The notes beneath the pieces are model-generated. The model was not told the origin of the DNA and ran no database searches. It saw nothing but the letters and a program-made list of their open reading frames with translations. From the NCBI RefSeq assembly GCF_030408455.1, contig NZ_CP046977.1, forward strand, positions 806,001 to 870,000: a stretch of 64,000 nt of DNA, read 5' to 3'. The translations under genes and the position numbers were made by a program. Within the stretch, counting starts at the first letter, position 1. Every line of letters starts with the position of its first letter. Below are positions 1 to 9,618 of the stretch, piece by piece. Source of the DNA: Corynebacterium atrinae (lineage in GTDB: Bacteria > Actinomycetota > Actinomycetes > Mycobacteriales > Mycobacteriaceae).

Positions 1-1
1 C

Positions 2-379
2 CACCTCGTTGGCATCTACGACCCCGTCGAAGGACCCGTCAACCTCTACCGATCCCGCCGACTCGCCAACGACAAACAACGCCTACTTCTCGCCGCCGAA
101 ACCATCCTCTGCCCACAACCCGGCTGCACCACCTCCGCCGAAGAATGCCAAGCCCACCACCTCACAGCCTGGAAGCAAGGCGGAGAAACAAACCTAGACA
201 ACCTCACCATGGCATGCCGAGTCCATAACGCCCGCAACGACGACGACCCCAACGCCCCACCCCGCAATGGACGGCTAGAACGAGAAGCCGGCGGCGTGAT
301 CTTCCACCCACCAGACGGGCGAGCGCCAGAAAACAACCGACACCCGATCCGCAACCTCTCGGCGATGGCCCTGATCTAG
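2..379 (+). CDS. HNH endonuclease-domain protein, C-terminal part (5' end outside window)
   Basis: The first reading frame is open from the window edge to a TAG at 377-379 and gives about 125 residues. It contains a pattern typical of HNH nucleases of the DUF222/13E12-type group: a Cys pair (CPQPGC) followed by CQAHHLTAWKQGG, then NLDNLTMACRVHN, which fits the zinc and catalytic histidine layout. The tail is Pro/Arg/Asn-rich. Such proteins are abundant, often multicopy, in actinobacteria and their physiological role is mostly unknown. The stop overlaps the stop of the converging permease gene by a few bases. Family assignment is fairly secure from the motif; function beyond metal-dependent nuclease fold is inference. 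Confidence 0.75.
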   Translation, partial: HLVGIYDPVEGPVNLYRSRRLANDKQRLLLAAETILCPQPGCTTSAEECQAHHLTAWKQGGETNLDNLTMACRVHNARNDDDPNAPPRNGRLEREAGGVIFHPPDGRAPENNRHPIRNLSAMALI

Positions 380-1848
380 AGGCTCAATGTGCCCTGGATC
401 AGGCCCCACACCGCATAGGCCGCGGCCGCAAGGATTACGGCGACGACGCACCACTCAAAGGAGTTGAAAGCGCGCTCGCCAGCCTTTCGCCGCGTCCATA
501 CGTAGGGGACCAAACCTGGAACGACTGCGAGGGCGCCGAACAATAGGAACGTCAGATCGGCGGCGTAGATCAGCCAGCACGAGTAGAGGAGCGCGACTAC
601 TGCCAGGGCGCGGTGCCGTCGATTATCTAGGGGGGAGACGTCGGGACCGGAGTCGTCGAAACGCGTGCCAGCATGCGGGTGCGTGATGCCGCGGCCGCGC
701 ACTGTCAACAGCACTAGGTACAGCGAGGAGAACAGGTAGGGGACCAGGTAGAGGACCGTGGCCAGCTGGACCATGGAAATGTATGCGGTCTCGTTGAGGA
801 AGAAAATGATGATCGTCACCTGGATGACCGCGCTGGAGACGAGCTGCGCTGCCCAGGGCGCACCCGCGATATTCGTCGCCCCTAGACGTTGGGGGAGGAG
901 CCCATCGACAGCCATGAGGACGATTGGCTCCGCGCACAGCATCTGCCATGACACATAGGCCCCGAGCACGGACAGGCACAGGCCGAGCGAGATGAGTGCC
1001 CCACCCCAGGGGCCAACGACCGCTTCGAGGACAGCGGCCATCGAGTTGTCAGGCAAGGCCGCCAGTTCTTCTTGGGTGAGGACGCCGTAGGAAAGGGTGG
1101 AGACGGTGACCAAAAGAACTAGGACGGTGAGGAAGCCGAGAATGGTGGCCCGTCCGACGTCGCTGCGCGAGCGTGCTTGTTTGGAATAGACAGAAGCTCC
1201 CTCGACGCCGATGAACACCCACACCGTGAACAACATCACGCCCTGAACCTGCTCGAAGACGGTGCCAGTCGATCCCTGGGAGCCCCAGAAGTCCCAGGTG
1301 AAGCGATCCCAACTGAAGCCGAGGAATGCGACGAGGATAATGAAGGCGGCGATGGGGAGAAGTTTGGCTACCGTCGTCACGGCGTTCATGAATGCGGCTT
1401 GCTTGATGCCACGGGAAAGGATGGCGAAAATGATCCACGTCATTGCTGACACAGATACGGCCGTCACAATGCGGTTGTCGGCGCTGAAGAACGGAATGTA
1501 GTGGCCGAGCGTACCGAAGAACAATGTTGCATAGCCCACCTGCGCGATGACCGAGCCGAGCCAGTAGCCCCATCCCGAAGTGAAACCGATGTAGTCTCCC
1601 AGCCCAGCGCGGACGTAAGAGTAGACGCCAGAGTCGAGGTGGGGCTTTCGCGTGGCCAGTACTTGGAAGACGAAGGCAATAGACAGCATTCCCACGCCCG
1701 AGATGAGCCAGCCGATGAGCATGGCTCCGGGTCCGGCAGCCGAGGCGGCGTTTTGGGGCAAGGAGAAGATGCCCGAGCCGACGGTCGAGCCGACGATGAG
1801 CGCAACGAGTGTCCACACCGTGACGGTGTGCGTTCGGTTCAATGTCAC
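376..1848 (-). CDS. APC-family amino acid permease/antiporter (arginine-ornithine antiporter-like)
   Basis: The 490-residue protein begins with a GTG and has about 12-13 hydrophobic segments. The N-terminal segment carries VGSTVGSGIFSLPQN, the APC superfamily glycine-rich TM1 substrate loop, followed by a second segment with AGPGAMLIGWLISG. This arrangement and length match basic amino acid antiporters such as ArcD/LysP-type members of the polyamine/basic amino acid family. It would sit in the cytoplasmic membrane. The start at 1848 puts the hydrophilic leader just ahead of TM1. It is divergent from mazG, sharing a short intergenic region. Exact substrate cannot be read from sequence. Confidence 0.85.
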   Translation of the reverse strand: MTLNRTHTVTVWTLVALIVGSTVGSGIFSLPQNAASAAGPGAMLIGWLISGVGMLSIAFVFQVLATRKPHLDSGVYSYVRAGLGDYIGFTSGWGYWLGSVIAQVGYATLFFGTLGHYIPFFSADNRIVTAVSVSAMTWIIFAILSRGIKQAAFMNAVTTVAKLLPIAAFIILVAFLGFSWDRFTWDFWGSQGSTGTVFEQVQGVMLFTVWVFIGVEGASVYSKQARSRSDVGRATILGFLTVLVLLVTVSTLSYGVLTQEELAALPDNSMAAVLEAVVGPWGGALISLGLCLSVLGAYVSWQMLCAEPIVLMAVDGLLPQRLGATNIAGAPWAAQLVSSAVIQVTIIIFFLNETAYISMVQLATVLYLVPYLFSSLYLVLLTVRGRGITHPHAGTRFDDSGPDVSPLDNRRHRALAVVALLYSCWLIYAADLTFLLFGALAVVPGLVPYVWTRRKAGERAFNSFEWCVVAVILAAAAYAVWGLIQGTLSL

Positions 1849-1904
1849 CCACTTACTTTAGGCCCAGTTCCGCCCGACCGCTGAATTCGCCATAGGATGT
1901 CTCC

Positions 1905-2528
1905 ATGACCGTCCTGCTTCTCGACGCCCGCTGGCCCACCCTCATCCCGCTCCAAGCGGTAGGCCGGTTGTCAGGCCCGGTGTCCTTCACCGACGAGGTG
2001 CCGATCAGTGTGCGCTGGGACTTCGATACACTCCTCGTCGATGGGACGGAGGGGGTGCTCGTGAGTACTAACGAGCAGGATCCGCAGGTGCAAAAGCTCG
2101 TCAAGGCCGGCCATGTTGTGATCTCCGCAGCTTCGCGCGTCGACCCAGTAGGTGAGGCTGTCGAGGTGATGGCGCGCGCCTACTCCGTAGGGGAGTGGGA
2201 GGCTTCCCAAACGCATCGCTCGCTACTGCCGTACCTGGCCGAGGAGGCGGAGGAGTTCGCCGAAGCCGTCGGCGATTGGGAGCAGGATGGCGACGATCAG
2301 GCTTTACTCTCAGAGCTCGGTGACCTTTTGCTCCAGGTGTTGTTTCATGCGGAGATTGCATCGCGGCGGGGAGCGTTTGATTTTGGGGATGTGGCGGGGA
2401 GTTTCGTCGATAAGCTGCGAGTCCGGTCCCCCTACTTATTCGATGGGACGACGTCCCAAGTGCCCATCGAGGAGCAGGAGCGCCTCTGGGAAGTGGGCAA
2501 GGCGCAAAGCAAAACCCGGGACGTCTAG
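1905..2528 (+). CDS. mazG: MazG-family nucleoside triphosphate pyrophosphohydrolase
   Basis: A 207-residue protein whose second half carries the MazG helix-bundle motif: EEAEEFAEAV, then LLSELGDLLLQVLFHAEIA, giving the EExxE and ExxD metal-binding acidic residues. The N-terminal ~90 residues lack a second MazG domain and resemble the divergent N-terminus of the actinobacterial enzyme. MazG hydrolyses (d)NTPs to NMP and pyrophosphate and limits mutagenic nucleotides. It precedes a lytic transglycosylase and eno, the same order as in mycobacteria. A TAGGAT lies six bases before the ATG, so the transcript may be leaderless. Confidence 0.9.
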   Translation: MTVLLLDARWPTLIPLQAVGRLSGPVSFTDEVPISVRWDFDTLLVDGTEGVLVSTNEQDPQVQKLVKAGHVVISAASRVDPVGEAVEVMARAYSVGEWEASQTHRSLLPYLAEEAEEFAEAVGDWEQDGDDQALLSELGDLLLQVLFHAEIASRRGAFDFGDVAGSFVDKLRVRSPYLFDGTTSQVPIEEQERLWEVGKAQSKTRDV

Positions 2529-2539
2529 TAGTCCCGGGT
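2514..2539. terminator. bidirectional hairpin between mazG and the convergent secreted-protein gene
   Basis: A 9-bp perfect inverted repeat (ACCCGGGAC / GTCCCGGGT) with an 8-nt loop spans the mazG stop codon and ends 14 bases before the stop of the convergent gene. Its placement suits a shared terminator; no strong T-run is seen. Confidence 0.6.
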
Positions 2540-2552
2540 GCACCTCCTGCGT

Positions 2553-2948
2553 CTAGCTAGAGAGTTGGGCAACGATGTCGTTGACCTGGGAGCTTCCTGG
2601 GATGATCTCTTTGGGGTCTTCTTTAACGAGTTTGCACTCGAGGGCGCGGTCGGCGACCTTGCTGGCGGTATTTCCACCTAGAAGGGCGAGCATGATGTTA
2701 TTGCCTGCGGCTTCTTTGGTGAGACCAGAAATATTTTTAACAAGTCCGTTGCGGGTGGTGTTGCTGTCTTTGAGTTTGGCCGCGTTAAGGACGTTGTCGA
2801 GATCTTTGCAGCTGAGGGCGTTGACGGCTTGGCCGGTTCCGGTGAGGATGTCACCTAGGGAGAAGGCGGAGGCGGCTGGTGCTAGTCCGACTAGGGCTAT
2901 AGACGAGGCGGCGATCGTAGCGAGGGTCTTGCGCGCGGAGATGTTCAT
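2553..2948 (-). CDS. small secreted protein, unknown function
   Basis: The 131-residue product starts with a classical Sec signal peptide: basic MNISARK, a hydrophobic stretch, then PAASAFS with a probable cleavage after ASA around residue 28. The mature part is about 100 residues with two cysteines (SCKDLD and ALECKLV) that could form a disulfide. No known domain is recognised. Small alanine-rich secreted proteins with this cysteine pair occur in corynebacteria as lineage-specific proteins. It stands alone between two plus-strand genes, so it is a separate transcription unit. Confidence 0.7.
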   Translation of the reverse strand: MNISARKTLATIAASSIALVGLAPAASAFSLGDILTGTGQAVNALSCKDLDNVLNAAKLKDSNTTRNGLVKNISGLTKEAAGNNIMLALLGGNTASKVADRALECKLVKEDPKEIIPGSSQVNDIVAQLSS

Positions 2949-3091
2949 GTGGGGTGCGTCTTCCTAGTAGGGGGAGTGGTTACCCCAATAAACCTATGAT
3001 ACTGATGTGACTAGTGGGGCTAGTGGGATGTAAAAGGGGTAGTTATGGGGGTAAAATTCACCGCCAGGCTCGGCATGTAGGATCGAACGCC

Positions 3092-3880
3092 ATGAGTACA
3101 GGTGCCAGACGGTTGATGGGGTGTGGGCTCGGGGTGATCCTCGCGCTCATTCTCGTCATTTCTTTGGTCGGCTGGGCGTTGTCCTTCCTGGATGTGTCGA
3201 GCCCGACTCGGCGTTTGCAGCCTGTGCCGGATAATGTGCCGCCGGCGGCGGGGGCGGAGGTTCCCGCGATCGATGTTCATGCCGCTGGCCGTACGAGTGA
3301 CAAGCTTGCCTTTTGGGCAGATCCTTTGTCGGAGCAGACGAGTATTCCTTCGGCTGCGTTGCGGGCTTATGGCAACGCGGAGCTGATTGCGCGTGAGGCG
3401 TGGCCGACGTGCAACCTGAAGTGGAACACGATCGCTGGTATCGGGTGGGTGGAGACTCGGCACGGTACCTATAACGGCAACTATTTCGAGCGCAGTCATA
3501 TTAATGATCAGGGTTTTGCGGAACCTCAGATCATTGGCGTTCCGCTGGACGGTAGTCCTGGGTTTGCGGAAATCCCAGATACTGATGGGGGTCTGCTGGA
3601 CGGCGACACGGAGTTTGATCGGGCGGTTGGCCCGATGCAGTTCATTCCGGAGTCGTGGAGGCGATACGGGCGTGACGCCAATGGTGACGGGGTGGCGGAT
3701 CCGCACCAGATTGATGATGCGGCTCTCGGTGCGGCGAGCTTGTTGTGCTCGAGTGGTCGCGATCTCAGCACGCCGCAGGGTTGGACCGATGCGATTTATG
3801 CCTATAACCAGTCTCAGGAGTATCTGATCAACGTTCGGGATGCGGCGGCATCTTATGCGCTGGGGCAGCCTGCGCGCTAA
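3092..3880 (+). CDS. lytic murein transglycosylase (LpqU-like)
   Basis: The 262-residue protein is preferred from ATG 3092, which places a basic start (MSTGARR) directly before a hydrophobic anchor (about residues 11-32). The extracellular part has the SLT/lytic-transglycosylase signature: GIGWVETRHG with the catalytic Glu, later GPMQFIPESWRRYG, then DANGDGVADPHQIDDAALGA, which resembles a calcium-binding loop, and a final AIYAYNQSQEYL. It cleaves the glycan strand of peptidoglycan to 1,6-anhydro ends and acts outside the membrane. Position between mazG and eno is conserved in mycobacteria (Rv1022). The in-frame upstream extension to 3014 lacks a signal and was rejected. Confidence 0.88.
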   Translation: MSTGARRLMGCGLGVILALILVISLVGWALSFLDVSSPTRRLQPVPDNVPPAAGAEVPAIDVHAAGRTSDKLAFWADPLSEQTSIPSAALRAYGNAELIAREAWPTCNLKWNTIAGIGWVETRHGTYNGNYFERSHINDQGFAEPQIIGVPLDGSPGFAEIPDTDGGLLDGDTEFDRAVGPMQFIPESWRRYGRDANGDGVADPHQIDDAALGAASLLCSSGRDLSTPQGWTDAIYAYNQSQEYLINVRDAAASYALGQPAR

Positions 3881-3979
3881 AAATCGTGGCGTGAATCGCG
3901 TTCCTGACCTTTTGGGTGATTTTCTGGAACAATTGAGTGCGTGCGCGTGCCCCGATCGTCAGAGGCGGCGCAACGTTGA

Positions 3980-5296
<1,317 letters not shown>

Positions 5297-5302
5297 CTAA
5301 CA

Positions 5303-5342
5303 ACGACACGCGCCCCCGGGGAAACCCCGGGGGCGCTGTCGT
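5303..5342 (+). terminator. strong hairpin after eno
   Basis: A perfect 12-bp GC-rich stem (5310-5321 with 5325-5336) closes over an AAA loop. Flanking ACGACA and TGTCGT extend the pairing with one bulged C. There is no T-run, which is common for actinobacterial terminators; partial read-through into the next gene is possible. Confidence 0.8.
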
Positions 5343-5363
5343 GTCTCTAGAATCAGAGGTCTT

Positions 5364-5861
5364 ATGGCAGAGCAGAGCAGGAATCGCAGTCGGCACACGG
5401 TGCCGGTGGTTTCTCGCGATTCCGCGGACCGCCCGCGGCGGCGTCCCCGCCTGCCCAAGGTGCGCCTCAATATGGCGGAGATCGCGGTGTTGGTGGTGGT
5501 CACGATCCTCATTCTCATCACCATTGCCGTGCCTCTGCGTAATTATTATCAAGGGCGCTCGGAGATTGCTCGCCTCAATGAGTCGATTGCAGCGAAGCAG
5601 CGGGAGAAGGACGAGTTGCTCGCGGAGATCGATAAGTACCAGGACGAGGCGTATATCAAGGAGCAGGCCCGTACCCGGCTTGGTCTCATCGAGCCGGGGG
5701 AGACCGCCTTCCGGATTATTGATCCCCGCATGGATCAGGAGCACACCGTCACCACCTCCCACGAGGAGTTGGAAGCCGACCGTACTTGGTATGTGACCTT
5801 GTGGGACTCGGTGGCTACGCCGCCCGCAGACGACCCCGGAGGGGTCCTCGTGGAAGAATGA
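5364..5861 (+). CDS. FtsB/DivIC-family septum formation initiator
   Basis: A 165-residue bitopic membrane protein. The first ~38 residues are Arg-rich and cytoplasmic, followed by one membrane segment (about 40-58, VLVVVTILILITIAVPL) and an outside coiled coil (about 65-95: RLNESIAAKQREKDELLAEI). A conserved stretch YIKEQARTRLGLIEPGE follows, typical of DivIC/FtsB proteins that link FtsQ/FtsL in the divisome. It sits after eno exactly as Rv1024 does. Its stop overlaps the next start by ATGA, showing translational coupling to the DUF501 gene. Confidence 0.88.
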   Translation: MAEQSRNRSRHTVPVVSRDSADRPRRRPRLPKVRLNMAEIAVLVVVTILILITIAVPLRNYYQGRSEIARLNESIAAKQREKDELLAEIDKYQDEAYIKEQARTRLGLIEPGETAFRIIDPRMDQEHTVTTSHEELEADRTWYVTLWDSVATPPADDPGGVLVEE

Positions 5862-6409
5862 TCGCCATGAGTGTGAACGAAGCAGATCTCGCGGCCGTCG
5901 CAAAGCAGTTGGGACGGGAACCCCGCGGTGTGGTGGACATTGCCTACCGGAGCCCGGACGGGACGCCGGGTGTGGTGAAGACTGCCCCGAAACTGCCTGA
6001 TGGCACCCCTTTTCCTACTCTGTATTACTTGACTGACCCGCGCCTGACGGCGGAGGCTTCGCGCCTGGAGGTGGCGCAGGTAATGAAGTGGATGGAGGCG
6101 CGGTTGGCTGAGGATGCGGACCTGCAGGCGGACTACCGGGCCGCCCACGAGCACTACCTGGAGACTCGCAACGCGATGGAGGACCTGGGGACGGCGTTCT
6201 CCGGCGGCGGGATGCCGGAGCGCGTCAAGTGCCTGCATGTCCTCATTGCCTATGCGCTGGCGGAGGGGCCGGAACGGGTGCGCTTTGGCACCGAGGCCGT
6301 CGCCCTCGCCGCTGACCGTGGGCTGAGAGGGACGGCGATCCCCGCTGACTGGCCGACCTGCGAGCAGCTGGGTTTTGCTGCTGACCAGTTCGACGAGGCT
6401 GCCCAGTGA
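5858..6409 (+). CDS. DUF501 family protein
   Basis: A 183-residue cytoplasmic protein of DUF501, always found between the DivIC-like gene and ppx in actinobacteria. The ATG at 5858 overlaps the preceding TGA; an ATG at 5867 is a possible alternative. Recognisable stretches are AYRSPDGTPGVVKTAP, PFPTLYYLTDPRL, and the C-terminal MPERVKCLHVLIAYALAEG. The biochemical role is not established. The gene ends in a GTGA overlap with ppx, so all three genes are probably one coupled operon. Confidence 0.85.
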   Translation: MIAMSVNEADLAAVAKQLGREPRGVVDIAYRSPDGTPGVVKTAPKLPDGTPFPTLYYLTDPRLTAEASRLEVAQVMKWMEARLAEDADLQADYRAAHEHYLETRNAMEDLGTAFSGGGMPERVKCLHVLIAYALAEGPERVRFGTEAVALAADRGLRGTAIPADWPTCEQLGFAADQFDEAAQ

Positions 6410-7359
6410 CGCGGGTCGCGGCCGTCGACTGCGGCACGAACTCGATCCGCCTGCTCATTTGCGACATCCACGGCGGCGAAGTCACCGAGATCACCCGCAC
6501 GATGGAGATCGTCCGCCTCGGGCAGGGTGTCGACGCCACCGGTGAGCTCGACCCGGCTGCCATCGAACGCACCCGCGTCGCGTTGGAACGCTACGTCGAC
6601 ATCATGGAGTTCGAGGAGGTTAAAGCCGTCCGCATGGTGGCGACCTCGGCCACCCGGGACGCCTCCAACCGCGAGGACTTTTTCCGGATGACCGGTTCCT
6701 TGCTCGGGCGGATCACGCCCGGGGCCCGCGCCGAAGTGATCAGCGGGGAGGAGGAGGCGCGGCTCTCCTTCAACGGCGCAATCGCCGACCTACCCGCCGA
6801 CCAGGGACCATTCTGCGTCATCGACTTAGGCGGCGGATCCACCGAATTCATCGTCGGCACCGCAGACGGGGAGATCCTGGGCACACACTCCGCTCAAATG
6901 GGCTGCGTGCGCCTCACCGAGCGCATCCTGCGCGCCGACCCGCCCACCGAGACCGAGGTCGAGATCGCCCGCGATTACGTCGCCGAAAGGCTTGCCGACG
7001 TAGTCAAAATCGTCCCCATCGCCCAAACGAAGACCTTCGTCGGCGTCGCGGGCACCTTCACCACGTTGTCCGCACTGGCCCAGGGCCTGGAAAAATACGA
7101 TCCGACCGAGATCCACTCCTCGGTCTTGCGTTTCGACGCCCTCCGCGTCCTCATCCAGCAAATGGTCGAACAGTCCGCCGACACCCGCGCTCTCAACCCC
7201 GTCATCCACCCCGGGCGCGCCGACGTTCTCGGCGGCGGCAGCATTGTCGTCGAAGGCATCATTGACATGGCCCTCGCCGAAACGTCCGCCGACAGCTTTG
7301 TCATCAGCGAAAAAGACATTCTCGACGGCATCGTCGCCGGACTCGCCGCCCAACTATAG
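6406..7359 (+). CDS. ppx: exopolyphosphatase / guanosine pentaphosphate phosphohydrolase (Ppx/GppA)
   Basis: A 317-residue single-module Ppx/GppA protein. It shows the ASKHA nucleotide-fold signatures: VAAVDCGTNSIRLL at the N-terminus, EVISGEEEARLSFNGA, and the phosphate-binding FCVIDLGGGSTEFIVG. It lacks the C-terminal HD-type extension of E. coli Ppx, as expected for the short actinobacterial Ppx2 type that releases phosphate from polyphosphate or acts on pppGpp. GTG start overlaps the DUF501 stop. A hairpin follows at 7366-7383. Confidence 0.93.
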   Translation: MTRVAAVDCGTNSIRLLICDIHGGEVTEITRTMEIVRLGQGVDATGELDPAAIERTRVALERYVDIMEFEEVKAVRMVATSATRDASNREDFFRMTGSLLGRITPGARAEVISGEEEARLSFNGAIADLPADQGPFCVIDLGGGSTEFIVGTADGEILGTHSAQMGCVRLTERILRADPPTETEVEIARDYVAERLADVVKIVPIAQTKTFVGVAGTFTTLSALAQGLEKYDPTEIHSSVLRFDALRVLIQQMVEQSADTRALNPVIHPGRADVLGGGSIVVEGIIDMALAETSADSFVISEKDILDGIVAGLAAQL

Positions 7360-7365
7360 GTAGAC

Positions 7366-7383
7366 CCCCGCCTCATGGCGGGG
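7366..7383 (+). terminator. hairpin after ppx
   Basis: A 7-bp CCCCGCC/GGCGGGG stem with a TCAT loop begins seven bases after the ppx stop codon. No T-run follows; placement supports termination before the tRNA gene. Confidence 0.65.
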
Positions 7384-7427
7384 CCCCTAGGTGGCGTCGA
7401 CTAAACTAATTTCTTGCTTGCAGCGAA

Positions 7428-7504
7428 GCCCCCATAGCCCAATTGGCAGAGGCAGCCGACTTAAAATCGGCACAGTGTCGGTTCGAGTCCGACTGGGGGC
7501 ACCA
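7428..7504 (+). tRNA. tRNA with UAA anticodon (nominal Leu) in a short-variable-arm scaffold
   Basis: A 7-bp acceptor stem (GCCCCCA/TGGGGGC), D-arm, anticodon stem GCCGA/TCGGC with the seven-base loop CTTAAAA, a five-base variable region (ACAGT), T-arm GTCGG TTCGAGT CCGAC, discriminator A and encoded CCA are all visible. The anticodon is TAA, which reads UUA (Leu). Normal bacterial tRNA-Leu has a long variable arm of about 12 or more bases; this one does not. The cloverleaf itself is certain. The amino acid accepted is inferred only from the anticodon and is less sure. Confidence 0.93.
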
Positions 7505-7521
7505 ATTTTTCGGTCAGACCC

Positions 7522-8133
7522 CTACGCGGAGACGACCTCACCGTTGGTGGGCAGGGAACCGTTGAAGGTCATACGAACGGCGTTAGCGCGTGTGATGTCG
7601 GGATCGTCGATCGCTTGGATGTGGAGGTGGGGCTCGGTGCTGTTTCCGGAGTTGCCACAGCGAGCAATCGCGTCTCCGGCCTGCACTTGGCGGCCGGGTT
7701 CAACTTCGATACTGTCCTGCTGCAAGTGGCAAAGAGCGACGATAATGCCGCCACTGTCGATCAGTAGATGATTCCCGGCGAGCGCAACCCATCCCTCCAT
7801 CGCTCGGCGGCGCTGCGTCAGGGCGTACCAGATAGAGGGCAATCCGCGATAGGTCGGATGGTCGGGCTCGCTGTCGTGAATTGACAAAACGACGCCATCG
7901 ACTGGGGCCACGACCGGGCGGCCGAAGCCGGGAAATCTGTCGGCGGGCTCCGGACGGACGAAGGAACTCGGCGTGATCGGCGCTGTGCGGCCGGAATCGG
8001 TGACGGGCACGAAGTCGATGGCGTAAGCCGTGGCATAGGCGTGCGTGCCGTGGCTGGGGACCCGATTCGCGGGGCTATTCTGCACGAGCCAGTGGCCATT
8101 GAAGGGATAGGTCAGATCGATGGGAGCACTCAT
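7522..8133 (-). CDS. M23-family (lysostaphin-type) peptidase-like protein
   Basis: 203 residues with the M23 metallopeptidase pattern: an early HGTHAYATAYAIDF (H and D ligands), the central PVVAPVDGVVLSIHD and NHLLIDSGG, a turn IVALCHLQQDS, then QAGDAIARCGNSGNST followed by EPHLHIQ (the HxH motif). The family cuts peptidoglycan cross-bridges or serves as a non-catalytic LytM factor. No signal peptide or membrane segment is visible, so it may be cytoplasmic or a moonlighting member; similar soluble M23-domain proteins exist. A GAGAGGA ribosome site precedes ATG 8133. It is followed on the opposite side by the tRNA gene. Confidence 0.82.
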   Translation of the reverse strand: MSAPIDLTYPFNGHWLVQNSPANRVPSHGTHAYATAYAIDFVPVTDSGRTAPITPSSFVRPEPADRFPGFGRPVVAPVDGVVLSIHDSEPDHPTYRGLPSIWYALTQRRRAMEGWVALAGNHLLIDSGGIIVALCHLQQDSIEVEPGRQVQAGDAIARCGNSGNSTEPHLHIQAIDDPDITRANAVRMTFNGSLPTNGEVVSA

Positions 8134-8248
8134 GCGGTCCTCTCTAACCAGTCAGCGGATCGACGAAGGTGCCTTCTGCTCACTCGGGTTCACCTTCTTC
8201 CGTCATCGCCACTCGCACAACCTGACGGCGACCTAAGAACGTCCTGGA

Positions 8249-9079
8249 CTAGATCGTCGCTGCGGCGATACGTCGAACGAACTCGTTGGTCCAGGTCACT
8301 GCTTCTTTCACGGTGGGTAGGACGTCGAGTCCTTCGGCGGCTTCAACGTAAAGCGTGTCCCATTGGTCAGCGGAAGCGATTACGGGTGGCCACGTCTGTT
8401 GGCGGCGGTATTTGAAGAGCTGGATGCATGTGGCGGCCATCTGTCCGAAGTCGAGGTCTTCACCGCTGTCAAGGAGTTGGAGGTCGACCAGATCACGCGC
8501 CCGTTCGCTCCCAACGCTGGAGACGGCGTGCAGCTTCTGAGCGACCTGATGGTCCGCTCGCATGACCGGCACGGGCTGGGGTGCTTCGAGTCCGACCTCC
8601 GTGAAAAGCTGAACAAGGTCAACGGCGAGTCGGTACTCGGGTTCGTCGGCGTCGCCGAGCTCGTTGTGTCCCAGTTCGAAAACTACCGTGCACCACGACT
8701 TGCCTCGATAGTCAAGCTTAACTTCGAATGGTTTCATGACGTACGCAGTGGGTACCGCCCGTGGGTTAGGCGCAGCTTTCTCAACCAGCCTTCCGGTAAA
8801 GCCTGCCCAGCCTGCGGCCAGGGATTCCTCGAAGTCACTGCGGAATCGATCCAGAGGCTGGATTCGTGCGGCATCGAGGTCACGGGTGAACCGTGTGAGG
8901 AGCCCATAGCGCAGCGCCATCGAACTACCTCCCTTAATCGCGCCTTCAGGCAGCATCTGACTGGCCACTACTAACGCCATCGCGGTTCGGCGCCGCAAAG
9001 CCAGTCCATCGTCGCCTTCTAGATTCCGGATACGTTGCTCCAGGGAGCGCACGTTCGTGGGCGCGCTGTCGTAGTTCAT
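8249..9079 (-). CDS. abiEii: AbiEii toxin, nucleotidyltransferase of the AbiE system
   Basis: The ATG at 9079 overlaps the antitoxin stop (ATGA), giving 276 residues; an upstream ATG at 9109 is in frame but lies inside the antitoxin gene. It belongs to the DUF1814/AbiEii-AbiGii nucleotidyltransferase family. Key pattern: AIKGGSSMALRYG followed by FTRDLDAARI, matching the GS...RxTxDxD nucleotide-binding site, then FEVKLDYRGK with a further catalytic Asp/Lys, and HQVAQKLHAV. Characterised members transfer nucleotides to tRNA ends and cause growth arrest on phage infection. The partner AbiEi lies upstream in the same operon. All residues appear present, so the toxin is probably functional. Confidence 0.9.
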   Translation of the reverse strand: MNYDSAPTNVRSLEQRIRNLEGDDGLALRRRTAMALVVASQMLPEGAIKGGSSMALRYGLLTRFTRDLDAARIQPLDRFRSDFEESLAAGWAGFTGRLVEKAAPNPRAVPTAYVMKPFEVKLDYRGKSWCTVVFELGHNELGDADEPEYRLAVDLVQLFTEVGLEAPQPVPVMRADHQVAQKLHAVSSVGSERARDLVDLQLLDSGEDLDFGQMAATCIQLFKYRRQQTWPPVIASADQWDTLYVEAAEGLDVLPTVKEAVTWTNEFVRRIAAATI

Positions 9080-9618
9080 GATCGCAGCCCATTTCTTACT
9101 CGCTGCCACTCGGCGGTAGTCAGCAATCCTTCGCCACGTGCCTGTTTGGCAGCGTCCAGCAGCCGTTCAGCCTCGATGCGGCCACGGCAATCGAGGATGG
9201 CGTCAGCGACCGGCTGTGCTCTCAGCCCCTCATAGAAGGTCGTGCGCTCTTGTTCCTTCTTTTGCGTCAGTTCCATGAACGCTGGCAGCGCGGCACGAGT
9301 ACGACGACCGACGGCGACCTTGACCCGCCTGGGGTTTACATCGGCAAGACCGAACAAAGCCAGTACCGACTCTCCGTGCAGGTACGCGCCCTCGCCAGCC
9401 CGCAATAGTGCCTCTGCGAATTGATCGAATGGTGTGGGCGGGATGTCTGGCACGCGATAGAGTCCGTAAGCCACATTTTCCAGGCCGCCACGTGCGGCGA
9501 GCTTGGGCAGTTCAACTGCAGGCACTCCAACCTCAGCTGCCTGCCGGGTGGTGACGTAGCCATAGTGGTCGAACGCAATCTCGCGCACCACATCCCGGTA
9601 CTTCACCTCGGTAGCCAT
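9076..9618 (-). CDS. abiEi: AbiEi antitoxin / autorepressor
   Basis: 180 residues from ATG 9618. The N-terminal ~55 residues form a winged-helix domain (VVREIAFDHYGYVTTRQAAE), as in AbiEi antitoxins, followed by the DUF4095-like C-terminal domain with LHGESVLALFGLAD and RVKVAVGRRTRAALP. AbiEi binds inverted repeats at its own promoter and represses the operon; it neutralises AbiEii without direct stable binding in known systems. The start is decided by a promoter whose -10 ends six bases upstream, so translation is likely leaderless. A longer in-frame start at 9654 would lie within the operator and is unlikely. Confidence 0.88.
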   Translation of the reverse strand: MATEVKYRDVVREIAFDHYGYVTTRQAAEVGVPAVELPKLAARGGLENVAYGLYRVPDIPPTPFDQFAEALLRAGEGAYLHGESVLALFGLADVNPRRVKVAVGRRTRAALPAFMELTQKKEQERTTFYEGLRAQPVADAILDCRGRIEAERLLDAAKQARGEGLLTTAEWQRVRNGLRS

